A stretch of DNA of 42,602 nt, taken from assembly GCA_045542485.1 (NCBI GenBank), contig JAZQLC010000011.1, positions 1 to 42,602 on the forward strand. Reading direction: 5' to 3'. The notes under the pieces were generated by a model, which was given only the letters and a program-made list of their open reading frames with translations, did not search any database and had not been told where the DNA came from. This document shows positions 33,349 through 42,300 of this stretch, piece after piece. The number at the start of each line of letters is the position of its first letter. The first letter of the stretch is position 1. The translations under genes were made by a program, and so were the position numbers. This DNA is from SIG575 sp045542485 (lineage in GTDB: Bacteria; Bacillota; Clostridia; Oscillospirales; Acutalibacteraceae).

Positions 33349-33384
33349 AACCCGACAGACAACGAAAAAGTTATCTGTCGAGTT
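33349..33384 (-). terminator. Terminator of the ceramidase-like gene
   Basis: On the minus strand AACTCGACAGA pairs with TCTGTCGGGTT (one G-U), followed by ATTGTTTTTTT. Confidence 0.88.
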
Positions 33385-33407
33385 GTTTATGCCGTGGTGC
33401 TTTTAAA

Positions 33408-35087
33408 TTATTTCTTCATTTCTTCAATCATTTCAAGGTAATTGCTTACATAGAAAGATGCAATGTGCTTACCGATTGAAAGAACCTCGTCAGCGATTTC
33501 TTCGCCGATGATGTGTCCCATAAATGCGAAGTTGTTGTCTGTAACTGCGTAGCCGAGAGCATCGTTTGCAAGGCTGACTGCATATGTGTCAACGCCCTCA
33601 ACCTTGTCTGTAAGGCTGTCGTACTGCCATTCTGTGCCGTCCCATGTAACTCCGCCCGTGATGTCGTTGCCGAGGAAAACTTCGGGATAAAGTTCACCGG
33701 GGAAGAGGGCGAATGCCACCTTGCCGCCGAACTCAAGATAACCGATTTCTGAAGGCATATAGAATTTTTTGCAAAGAAGACCATCATAGAAAACCTTGTT
33801 GTTTACAAGCTCGATTTCACAAGCAAGAACAAGGATGCTGTTTTCAGGCTCGATGAAGATTTCCTTATGTACTGCATTGAGAACGGGCTCAAGTGCGTCG
33901 CCGTAATCAGCAGCAAGAATCAGTTTGCCGAAAGCCTCGCCGAGATATTTTGCACCTGCGCCGATTTCTTCGTATTCTGTCATACCTTCTGTTGAATACT
34001 CGATATCTCTTGAAACCTGACCGAGAGCACCTGCAACCATAACTGTGTTGTCGCCTGTCTGCTCTTTGATATACTGGTCGAGATAGTAGATGTAGTCGCC
34101 TGTTACATAGCCGTGACTTGCGCTGAAAGATGTTGCGTGGCAGGAGATGTCTGCAATATATGTGCCCTCTGAATCTTCTGCATCGGGAACAAAGTGAAGA
34201 ACTGCAGTTTTCTGAAGGTCTTCTTTAGCGATAAGGTCACGCTTGTCGTGCATAAATTCGCTTGTGTCAACTGATGCGTAGTAAAGTTCACCGTCTTCCA
34301 TATTGCCGATAGCGTCCTTTACAGCTTCGATTGATTCCTTGATGAAATATTCCTTGAAAGCAACTGCGTTTTCAAGACCGGGAAGCTCTTCTTTCACACC
34401 GAGGAGGTTTGAGAAGAAGTTACCTGCAAGTTTCTTGAAGAATTCTGTTGCTACACCCTGTGTGTCAAGGGCTGAGTGAGAGTGTGTTGCTGTGATGTTG
34501 ATACTTGCAACCTTGATGTTGTTTTCTGTGCAGTACTCAATAACTGCTTTACGGATTGTGCGGACGTCTGCGGATGTTACGCCGAGAGTGTCAACTGAGC
34601 CGACAACCACAACACCTTCGCCGCTCTTGTCATCAATTGCCGCAACGCGGATTCTCTGGTCGTCATAAACAGCGTTTGCCTTACGGACTGTAAGGTCACG
34701 GCCGATATAGTATTTACCTGCTTCGAAATCGTCGGGAATGATTGAACGACTTGCGTATCCGAGAGACCACTTTGCGCCCTCAGCTGCTTCTGTCTGATAG
34801 TTTTCGCGACCTGCCATAAAGCCTACTTCATCGCTGTCATAGTCTTTCATTGGCTGCCAAGTTTTGGGGTTGGGATAGATTTTACAGATTGCGCTGACGA
34901 GTGCTTCACATACAACATTAAGAGCATCGTAAAGAACTTTCATAATACCGTCGCCCACATTTTCTTCCTGAAGAGTTGAGGCTGACTGTGTGCTGATGTC
35001 TGCTCCGGATGCGCTTACTGCTCCGCCTGTGAAGAGAAGAGTAAACACAAGAAGAACTGACATAATTTTGATTGATACTTTTTTCAT
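33408..35087 (-). CDS. Secreted neutral ceramidase-like hydrolase
   Basis: The 559-residue protein has a signal peptide (hydrophobic core 8-22, cleavage near VSASG) and resembles the N-terminal catalytic domain of neutral/alkaline ceramidases, zinc enzymes that split ceramide into sphingosine and fatty acid. Visible landmarks: VVVVGSVDTLGV, the ATHSHSALD zinc-site segment (H202, H204), and SCHATSFSASHGYVTGDY with the likely nucleophile Ser (S320). The usual early G-I-H-x-R zinc ligand appears replaced (YDDQRIR), so activity is uncertain. Start: ATG with GAAGGAGG. It has its own promoter and terminator. The host range of substrates (ceramide or another amide or ester) is inference. Confidence 0.72.
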   Translation of the reverse strand: MKKVSIKIMSVLLVFTLLFTGGAVSASGADISTQSASTLQEENVGDGIMKVLYDALNVVCEALVSAICKIYPNPKTWQPMKDYDSDEVGFMAGRENYQTEAAEGAKWSLGYASRSIIPDDFEAGKYYIGRDLTVRKANAVYDDQRIRVAAIDDKSGEGVVVVGSVDTLGVTSADVRTIRKAVIEYCTENNIKVASINITATHSHSALDTQGVATEFFKKLAGNFFSNLLGVKEELPGLENAVAFKEYFIKESIEAVKDAIGNMEDGELYYASVDTSEFMHDKRDLIAKEDLQKTAVLHFVPDAEDSEGTYIADISCHATSFSASHGYVTGDYIYYLDQYIKEQTGDNTVMVAGALGQVSRDIEYSTEGMTEYEEIGAGAKYLGEAFGKLILAADYGDALEPVLNAVHKEIFIEPENSILVLACEIELVNNKVFYDGLLCKKFYMPSEIGYLEFGGKVAFALFPGELYPEVFLGNDITGGVTWDGTEWQYDSLTDKVEGVDTYAVSLANDALGYAVTDNNFAFMGHIIGEEIADEVLSIGKHIASFYVSNYLEMIEEMKK

Positions 35088-35120
35088 TATTTGTACCTCC
35101 TTCGGTGTTTGTACAATCAA

Positions 35121-35149
35121 ATTATATAAAATATGGAACGGCAAGTCAA
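35121..35149 (-). promoter_or_regulatory. Promoter of the ceramidase-like gene
   Basis: On the minus strand: TTGACT (35144-35149), a 17-bp spacer, TATAAT (35121-35126). Confidence 0.87.
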
Positions 35150-35454
35150 TAAAAAAGGAGAAATTTAAGCTTGTGATTTGTCGGATTAATTACTCCCGTC
35201 TTTTCTTCGGCAGGAACGCAACCCTGAAGTATAATTTGCCGTGTGACTCATTTTTCTTAATAAACATTTATTGTTTTCGCGGTTCCGTAATAAAAAATAA
35301 ATAAAAATTGGGTTTTATGAAGAGAAAAAGAGGGCGGAAAAGTGGATATTTCCACATATATTATAATGCTTGTGGGGAATATATCCAAAATTCTGCAAAT
35401 TTTTAAAGAAGATATGAACAAATCATTATAATTTTTTAATAAATCTTTTTAACC
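35150..35454. other. Intergenic region with an imperfect inverted repeat
   Basis: This stretch is AT-rich and has no gene that I can support. TGGATATTTCCACA (35343-35356) is nearly complementary to TGTGGGGAATATATCCA (35371-35387) with small bulges, forming a possible operator or hairpin around an AT-rich centre. The only open frames here are under 30 codons and lack a ribosome binding site. Confidence 0.35.
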
Positions 35455-35484
35455 TTGACAAATTGTGTCAGAAATTAGTATAAT
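35455..35484 (+). promoter_or_regulatory. Strong promoter of the acyl operon
   Basis: Perfect TTGACA (35455-35460), an 18-bp spacer, perfect TATAAT (35479-35484). The predicted leader before the start codon at 35601 is about 110 nt. Confidence 0.9.
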
Positions 35485-35509
35485 GTAAAAGAATTGTAAT
35501 ATATTATGG

Positions 35510-35562
35510 AAAGTCTGTTTAAATATAAACACACCAAAAAACCGACCTTTAAAACAGACTTT
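35510..35562 (+). promoter_or_regulatory. Terminator-like hairpin in the acyl-operon leader
   Basis: AAAGTCTGTTT (35510-35520) pairs with AAACAGACTTT (35552-35562) around a 31-nt loop, followed by TTTCGG, all downstream of the promoter and upstream of the first gene. It looks like an attenuator. No competing antiterminator helix is obvious. Confidence 0.6.
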
Positions 35563-35600
35563 TTTCGGAATAGACAGAACTTATTTCAAGGAGTGACAGT

Positions 35601-36914
35601 ATGAGCCTTAAATACGGAAAATGGGTAAGAGGCGGAAAGCCTGATACAAAAAAATTCGATATGCTTGAGCCCCCCCATAAACAGGCGATGTATTTGATGC
35701 CTCTTGTCTGGGCTTTCTCAGACTTTCAGAAAAATCTTCACAGAGCAAAACTCCACAAGGTGAATATGGAAGGCATCAAACCTCCCTATATCCTTGTTTG
35801 CAACCACAATGCATTTTTTGATTTCTATATTATGAGCAGACTTCTTATGCCCCACACAGGTTATTTCCCTGCTGCTGTTGATGACTTCATCGGCAGAGAG
35901 TTTTTCCTGCGTAATCTGGGCGGTATTCCCAAGAGAAAATATACTGCTGACCTGAGTATTATCAGAAACTGCAAAAAAGCTATTCAGGACGGTCAGATTT
36001 TCGGTATCTACGCGGAAGCAAGATATTCTCACTGCGGTAAAACAGAGGTTATCCCCGACTCGGTAGGACAGCTCTGCAAATATCAGAATGTTCCTGTCGT
36101 AACACTCAAAATGTCAGGCCATCATCTTTATCAGCCTTTCTGGAATTCAAGAAGAAGATACATCAAACCCGTCGAAGCTACAATGACTTGTATCTACAAG
36201 CCTGAAGAGCTCAAGACTGCATCTGCAGACGAAATCAACGCAAAGCTCAGAGAATATCTTTTCAACGATGATTTCAAATGGCAGTATGAGAACAAAATCA
36301 GAATCCCGTATAAAAACCGTGCAAAGGGACTTCACAAGGTGCTTTACCAGTGTCCCTCCTGTATGACAGAATACAAGATGAAATCAGAGGGCTCAAAGGT
36401 TTTCTGTGAGCACTGCGGAAAGAGCTGGACTCTCGGTGAATACGGCGACCTTAAGGCTGACAGTGGCGAAACTGAATTCAAATTCCCCACTGATTGGTAT
36501 GACTGGGAGCGTGAGCAGGTCAAGAAGCAGGTTCTCGACGGTACATACCGTCTTGAGTGTGACTGCGATGTCAATGACCTTCCTAACGCAAAGGGATTTG
36601 TTCATATCGGTCACGGTAAGCTTGTTCACGATCTTAACGGCTTTAAAGTGGAAGTTACAAGAGAATACGACAATGAGCCGATGAAACTGGAAATTCCTGC
36701 AGCGTCACAGTATGCTTGTCATATTGAGTATGATTATCGTTTCGGTAAGAGAAGGGACTGTATCGATCTAAACACAATGGAAGATACATGGTATGTTTTC
36801 CCTGAAAACTGTGATTTTTCAGTGACAAAGGTTGCTCTTGCAACAGAAGAAATTTTTAACGAAATCGAACGCAAAAGAAAAGAAGAAAAGGCAGCAAAAA
36901 AGGCTGCAAAGTAA
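35601..36914 (+). CDS. PlsC-like acyltransferase with C-terminal zinc ribbon
   Basis: The 437-residue protein has a lysophospholipid acyltransferase fold: N68-H69-x4-D74 (catalytic His/Asp), a substrate-binding segment RNLGGIPKRK (104-113), and GIYAEAR (135-141) where the family usually has F-P-E-G-T-R, keeping the Glu but losing the Gly. The acyltransferase region ends near 235. It is followed by a zinc ribbon (C251-PS-C254, C269-EH-C272) and a ~160-residue domain that I do not recognise, ending in a Lys-rich tail. Start: ATG with AAGGAG. First gene of an operon with an acyl-adenylate ligase and an ACP. Confidence 0.85.
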   Translation: MSLKYGKWVRGGKPDTKKFDMLEPPHKQAMYLMPLVWAFSDFQKNLHRAKLHKVNMEGIKPPYILVCNHNAFFDFYIMSRLLMPHTGYFPAAVDDFIGREFFLRNLGGIPKRKYTADLSIIRNCKKAIQDGQIFGIYAEARYSHCGKTEVIPDSVGQLCKYQNVPVVTLKMSGHHLYQPFWNSRRRYIKPVEATMTCIYKPEELKTASADEINAKLREYLFNDDFKWQYENKIRIPYKNRAKGLHKVLYQCPSCMTEYKMKSEGSKVFCEHCGKSWTLGEYGDLKADSGETEFKFPTDWYDWEREQVKKQVLDGTYRLECDCDVNDLPNAKGFVHIGHGKLVHDLNGFKVEVTREYDNEPMKLEIPAASQYACHIEYDYRFGKRRDCIDLNTMEDTWYVFPENCDFSVTKVALATEEIFNEIERKRKEEKAAKKAAK

Positions 36915-36933
36915 ATGAAAAGGTAAAGTGACA

Positions 36934-38601
36934 ATGAGAACTAAAAATTATTGTAACCACATTCGCATCAAGAAGAATTATCCTCTTTACAAGACGATTG
37001 ACGCAAAAGTGGTTTTTGATATAATTGAATATTGCTCAAATAATCACGGCGAGAAATACGCTTTTCAGATTCCTGTAAGCGGCGCAGAGGATGTTTTCAA
37101 AACATATAAGGAGTTCAGAGATGAAATCGCTTGTCTCGGTACATTTATCCTTTCAAAGGGACTGAAGAAAGAAAAGATTGCAATTCTCGGTGAAAACAGC
37201 TATGAATGGCTTCTCTGCTACTTTGCGGTTCTCGGAAGCGGCAATACTGCAGTGCCTCTTGACAGAGACCTTCCCGTTGATGATTTGCTCTATAACATTC
37301 ATAACAGTGGCTGTAAGGCAATCTTCTGTTCAAGCCTTTACAAAGATGTTGCAGATAAACTTAAAGAACTTGATTCAGGTATTGAGTTTTATTTCTCAAA
37401 GGCAGATATGAACGAAATGCTGGAAGAGGGCAGAAAGCTTATTTCTTCAGGTGACAACAGTTTCGAAAATGCTGATGTAAAGCCTGATGACCTTGCAGCG
37501 ATTGTGTATACATCAGGAACAACCGGTAAGAGCAAGGGTGTTATGCTTACTCAGAAAAACATCGCATCAAATGCTATTTCAGCTTGTCGTAATATAAACG
37601 GCGAGGGTCAGGGTGTTCTTGCATTACCGCTTCATCACACCTTCGGTATGGTTGCCAATGTTATTGCTCCCTTACTCTTTGAAGCAAAAATCTATATGAC
37701 AACCAGCATCAGAAATATCCAGGCGGATATGGTTAAAATCGGTGCGACTGCAGCTTTCTGTGTGCCCCTTATGGCTGAGCTTATATATAAAAAGGTATGG
37801 GCAACTGCAAAGGAAAAAGGTAAGGACGAAATTCTTAAAAAGGGTATTAAAATCAGCAATACTCTTCTTAAGTTCGGTATAGATGTCAGAAGAAAGCTCT
37901 TCGCAGAGGTGCACGAGGCTCTCGGCGGAAATCTTGAACTTTTCGTGTGCGGCGGTGCTCCCCTCAGCGAAAAAATGGCATTTGAGCTTACTTCAATGGG
38001 TATCAATGTTCTTAACGGCTACGGCATTACAGAGTGTTCGCCTATCGTTTCGGTTAACAGAAACTTCGCTAACAAAATCGGCAGTGTAGGTCTTGTGCTT
38101 GACTGTAACGAGGTGAAAATCAATAACCCCGATGAAAAGGGTGTAGGCGAGATTTATGTCAGAGGCGACAACGTTATGGTAGGCTACTATAACGACGAGG
38201 AAGCAACAAAAGAGGCTTTCGATGACGGTTGGTTCAAAACAGGTGACTTAGGTTATCTTGATGATGAAGGTTTCCTCTTTGTTACAGGCAGAATCAAGAA
38301 TCTGATTATTCTCCCTAACGGCAAGAATGTTTCGGCTGAAGAGCTTGAAGAGAAGCTTCTTGATGAAATCGGCGGCGTTGAAGAAGTTCTGGTTTATGAC
38401 GAGGACGATAAGATTACTGCTGAGGTTTATCTCGGTCAGGTTGCAGAGCCTGAGGCAAAGGAGAAAGTCAAGAAGGATATCAAACGCCTTAATGCAAAGC
38501 TTCCCTCATATAAGAAAATCGCTAAAACAAAAGTGCGCGATGAGGCTTTCCCGAAAACAACATCAATGAAAATCAAAAGAAACTATAAAAAGAAAAAATA
38601 A
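36934..38601 (+). CDS. Acyl-adenylate ligase (acyl-ACP/acyl-CoA synthetase type)
   Basis: The 555-residue ANL-superfamily enzyme activates a carboxylic acid with ATP and passes it to a thiol. Motifs: the P-loop YTSGTTGKSKG (about 192-202), NGYGITECSPIVS, GWFKTGDLGYLDDEG and the hinge plus GRIKNLIILPNGKNVS near the C-terminal catalytic Lys region. The tail is very basic. Because an ACP gene follows 14 bp later and an acyltransferase precedes, ACP is the likely acceptor rather than CoA. The ATG at 36934 is preferred (AAAAGG 11 bases upstream); a GTG at 36928 is possible. Confidence 0.92.
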   Translation: MRTKNYCNHIRIKKNYPLYKTIDAKVVFDIIEYCSNNHGEKYAFQIPVSGAEDVFKTYKEFRDEIACLGTFILSKGLKKEKIAILGENSYEWLLCYFAVLGSGNTAVPLDRDLPVDDLLYNIHNSGCKAIFCSSLYKDVADKLKELDSGIEFYFSKADMNEMLEEGRKLISSGDNSFENADVKPDDLAAIVYTSGTTGKSKGVMLTQKNIASNAISACRNINGEGQGVLALPLHHTFGMVANVIAPLLFEAKIYMTTSIRNIQADMVKIGATAAFCVPLMAELIYKKVWATAKEKGKDEILKKGIKISNTLLKFGIDVRRKLFAEVHEALGGNLELFVCGGAPLSEKMAFELTSMGINVLNGYGITECSPIVSVNRNFANKIGSVGLVLDCNEVKINNPDEKGVGEIYVRGDNVMVGYYNDEEATKEAFDDGWFKTGDLGYLDDEGFLFVTGRIKNLIILPNGKNVSAEELEEKLLDEIGGVEEVLVYDEDDKITAEVYLGQVAEPEAKEKVKKDIKRLNAKLPSYKKIAKTKVRDEAFPKTTSMKIKRNYKKKK

Positions 38602-38615
38602 CGGAGGAAAATGAA

Positions 38616-38855
38616 ATGGAAGAAAAAATGATCGCTGAACTCAAAGCAATTATTGAGGAGTATACAGACGAAGAACTCCCCGAAATCACAATGGAAACAG
38701 CTCTTACAGCTGATTTCGGTCTTAACTCATTCGAACTTTTCGAAATCATCTGCAAAATCGAAGAGAAGTACAATGTAACTATTCCCGACAGAGTACTTAT
38801 GTCATTCGCATCAGTAGGTGACGTTGTAAATTTCCTTAAGGAAGCAACAAAATAA
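38616..38855 (+). CDS. Acyl carrier protein
   Basis: The 79-residue acidic, four-helix protein carries the phosphopantetheine serine at S38 in DFGLNSFELFE, where the classical DSL motif reads NSF. This divergence, and the position after an acyltransferase and a ligase, suggest a dedicated carrier rather than the housekeeping AcpP of fatty-acid synthesis. The in-frame ATG at 38616 is 9 bases after GGAGG. It is the last gene of the operon, before a clear terminator. Confidence 0.92.
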   Translation: MEEKMIAELKAIIEEYTDEELPEITMETALTADFGLNSFELFEIICKIEEKYNVTIPDRVLMSFASVGDVVNFLKEATK

Positions 38856-38876
38856 TTATTGCTTAAATTAATTCAG

Positions 38877-38904
38877 ACAGTCTATGGTGTACGCCATAGG
38901 CTGT
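38877..38904 (+). terminator. Terminator of the acyl operon
   Basis: ACAGTCTATGG pairs with CCATAGGCTGT (one G-U) and is followed by TTTTCTTTTTC. Confidence 0.88.
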
Positions 38905-39170
38905 TTTTCTTTTTCATTATAATAGTCAGATGATTCACAAATCCCCCGACAGGATTTTCTGTTTTTAGCAGGTCATTCGTAAATGCTCTCCTCGTTATAT
39001 TGATGTTAATTTTTTCAAAAAATCTGCTTTTTCCTCTGCCTGAAAGAAGAAATTTTATGATTTTTGGTGATGGGATGGGGAGACGGCACAATATATGGTT
39101 GCAGTGATAAAAAACCGGCGATGAAAACTGTACAAATTTAACAAAAAGAATAAAAGGTATAAGGAAATGG
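38905..39170. other. Intergenic region without a supported gene
   Basis: AT-rich sequence between the acyl-operon terminator and the next promoter. A 101-codon minus-strand frame (38882-39187) exists but has no ribosome binding site, no recognisable domain and would start inside the promoter at 39171, so I do not call it. Confidence 0.5.
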
Positions 39171-39199
39171 TTGAAAAAATTTTTCAAAAGTGATAGAAT
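39171..39199 (+). promoter_or_regulatory. Promoter of the surface-protein gene
   Basis: TTGAAA (39171-39176), a 17-bp spacer, TAGAAT (39194-39199). A palindrome, TTGAAAAA-A-TTTTTCAA (39171-39187), covers the -35 box and half the spacer and may be an operator. Confidence 0.75.
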
Positions 39200-39205
39200 T
39201 ATTAT

Positions 39206-39386
39206 GTCTAAAAGTCTATACTTGGGCTCAGATTCAAGTGTAAAATAAGTTGATTATACACAATGTGTACAGGGATGTTTTTCGCAGGGTGGTCAGATGT
39301 GATTTTTCCTGTAAGTGTGCCGAATCAACTGACTCTTAACCTCTATCGGGGAGTTCCCGAAATATTTTAAGGAGATGGTAAAAAGC
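39206..39386 (+). promoter_or_regulatory. Structured 5' leader of the surface-protein mRNA
   Basis: The ~180-nt leader can fold into several helices. ACTTG/CAAGT forms a small hairpin (39220-39239). AGTTGATT (39248-39255) pairs with AATCAACT (39323-39330) to close a multibranch domain containing TACAC/GTGTA (39257-39269) and CAGGGA/TTCCTG (39270-39275 with 39306-39311, one G-U). TCGGG/CCCGA (39346-39360) sits just before the AAGGAG ribosome binding site. I cannot match it to a known riboswitch class. A regulatory RNA is inference; pairing was found by eye, not by folding. Confidence 0.45.
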
Positions 39387-42300
39387 ATGAAAAAATACTT
39401 AAAAAAATCATTGGCGATTTTTCTTACAATAGCAATTATCATTACTACTGTAAGCATTGGTTTAAGTGTACTTGCTGCTAAAACAACGAGTGTCACAAAA
39501 ACAGACAACGCAATTATTGCTATTCCTGAAACTGTTTATATGACACCGTCAACCGGTGCATCAACTACCGGTCAGTATTATGTAAATAATACTATCAACT
39601 CATCTAAAAACGGTGTTGATCTTGAAGCAAGTAACGCTGACACTAACGGTAAAGTTCAGCTTTACATTCCCGGTGCAAAGACATTTACTGTTCAGGTAAA
39701 TACAATCACAAGCGGTATTGGTGATATCGTTCTTTCAACAGCAGGTGCAACATCCGGAACATTTGAGAATAGTACTATACTTACATTTGATGCAAACGGA
39801 TCGTACGCAACTAATGGTATAGGCTTCTACATCAGCGGTACAGGTATCAATGCAGGTAGCACAGCTCTTGCTGAATGGGTGTTCACTGTTACAATGAACG
39901 ACGGCTCAACAAGAACTTACTATGCTCATTCAACACTTTACTCACCCTGGTATCAGCCCGTAGGTGCTGCAGCAAGAGCTAAGAGCTCCTATCGTAGCAC
40001 ATATGCGAGTTCAATTCTTTGGGTATCAGGTGTACACGGTTATACTGATGGTAGCAGAGCTAACAGCTATTATGTTCAGACGGCTAATTTCCTGCCGATG
40101 TTAGGTATAATCACAAATGGCGGCGCTGCATCCCCTGATTCAACATGGATTCAGACAGGCAGTAACGGACTTTCTCCGACTATGTCGTATCAATCAGTAG
40201 ACGCCAGCGGTACAAAATACCATGCTCGTGCAAATGTAATCGGCCCCACGGCTACACTTACGGTTGATACGAGCCGTTACGAAAACTTCAATCAGATTCC
40301 TAACTTTAGAGTTGGTTTTATGATTACTGACCAGGACAATACCACAGAGGCTTATTGTTCTTACTATCTTTCGGATTTTACAGGTCAGACATCAAGTTAC
40401 TACAACGGTACAGCTACAAGTGGTAGCCAGTATACAGGTGATTATAACAGCAAAGGAACTGTTCTTTTGGAAAAATCAGGTAGAGGAATAGGCGCTCCTG
40501 TTTATAATGATACCTGGAATAAGGCAATCAGCGGAACAGGAAGCTTCCGACTCAAATCAGCTGTTAAAAGTGTTTACAATGCTGTAATTACAACATCTGC
40601 TTGGGACAACAACTTTGTTGACATCAGTGTTACAGGCGTAAACAAGAATGATCTTCGTCAGGAAGTTCTCAGAGGTACATCACTCAACGCTAATAACTAC
40701 ACAAGCGCAACATGGAATGCATACCTTACAGAACTCCGTGCAGCTGCACAGAGACTTGGTAACCCTGTATCAACTGATACAGCAACAACAAACCTTATAA
40801 GTAAGTTGAATGCTCTCCAGACAACAGTTACACTCAATGCTAATGGTGGTACAATTAACGGTGCCTCATCAACAAGCACTAATGTAACAGTTGGCTCTAA
40901 CGCAACATTCTCATTCAACCTCGGATCTTACACACCCGTAAGAGACGGTTATATCTTCAGAGGTTGGTCAACTAATCCCTCAGCAACAAGTGGTGAAACA
41001 GGTACTGTTACAGCAAACCTTAAACCCACATACTATGCTATATGGGAAAGAATTTACAATATCCACTTCGATAACCTTATCGATTTCAGAAAGTGGAATA
41101 CAACCTCTGCATCTAACGCTACTATCAGTAACGTTGTAGATGGCGGATTTACTCTTACATCTAATGAAGGTGTAGGCGAAGGTACATCAGCTTCTCCCTT
41201 TTTCCCCGTAGTACCCGGTAAGCAGTATAAGGTTGATATCGACTTTGAAGGTAATAACTGGGACGTTTATATCTTCTTCTGCGATGCAAACGGTACCTGG
41301 ATTGATTTCTCAGACGGCGCATCAAACAGATATTCTTCAAACGGCTCAACAGGTGTTCCTGCTGATAATGCAGTATTTACAGCTCCCAATAAGAGTGAAG
41401 TTGTAAAAGCACAGATCCGTGTTGACGCTAACGGTTCAAACAATGCGGTTACTTTCAAGAATATCAGAGTTTACGAAGTTGGTAAAGTAGAAGACGGTAA
41501 CGTTTCATACCACCTTTCTCAGGATATTCTTTCAGGTAACGCACCCGGCTCACTTCCCACACCTACAAGAGAACATTACGATTTCCTTGGTTGGTACACA
41601 GCAGACGGTGCATATGTTGACCCCGCAGTGGCAATGACTCTTTCAAGTGATATTTCACTTTATTCAAAGTGGTCACCCAAACAGTACACTGTTACTTGGG
41701 TAATGGCATCAGGTTCTGAATATCCTGTAGAATATACTTATGGTGATGAAATCAAAGTTCGTGCTAATACGAGCATAAATTCAGACGAAACAAACCATTA
41801 CACATACAAATGGGACAGAGAAATCGCTCAGACAGTGACAGGTAATGTAACTTACAAAGAAGTTGCTGTTCCCGAAGCTCATAACCTTGTAGATTCATTG
41901 TATAATGCACCCACTTGTACAGCAGATGGTCTTAAAGTCAGAACATGTACAGTTTGTAACTATCCCGAACAGACTGTAATTCCTGCACTCGGTCATAGCT
42001 ACTCATCAGTAGTTACAGATCCCACATGTGATGATCAGGGTTATACAACATATACATGTTCAGCATGTGGTGACAAATATGTATCTGATTATGTAGACGC
42101 ACTCGGTCATACACTTGAAGAAGTTATTGACAGAGAAGCAACATGTACAGCAGAAGGTGTACACCACTATGTATGTACAGTTCCCGGTTGTGGATATTTC
42201 ACAGAAACTGAATTTACACCTGTAATTCCTCATACATGGGGCGACGCTATTATCGATAAAGCTCCCACATGTACAGAAACAGGTATTCAGCACTATAAAT

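Noticed and set aside
35318..35407. 29-codon frame starting ATGAAGAGAAAAAGAGG
   Set aside because: No ribosome binding site and basic low-complexity start; no supporting signals.
38882..39187. 101-codon minus-strand frame between the acyl operon and the surface-protein gene
   Set aside because: No ribosome binding site, no recognisable domain, overlaps a terminator at one end and a promoter at the other; composition looks non-coding.
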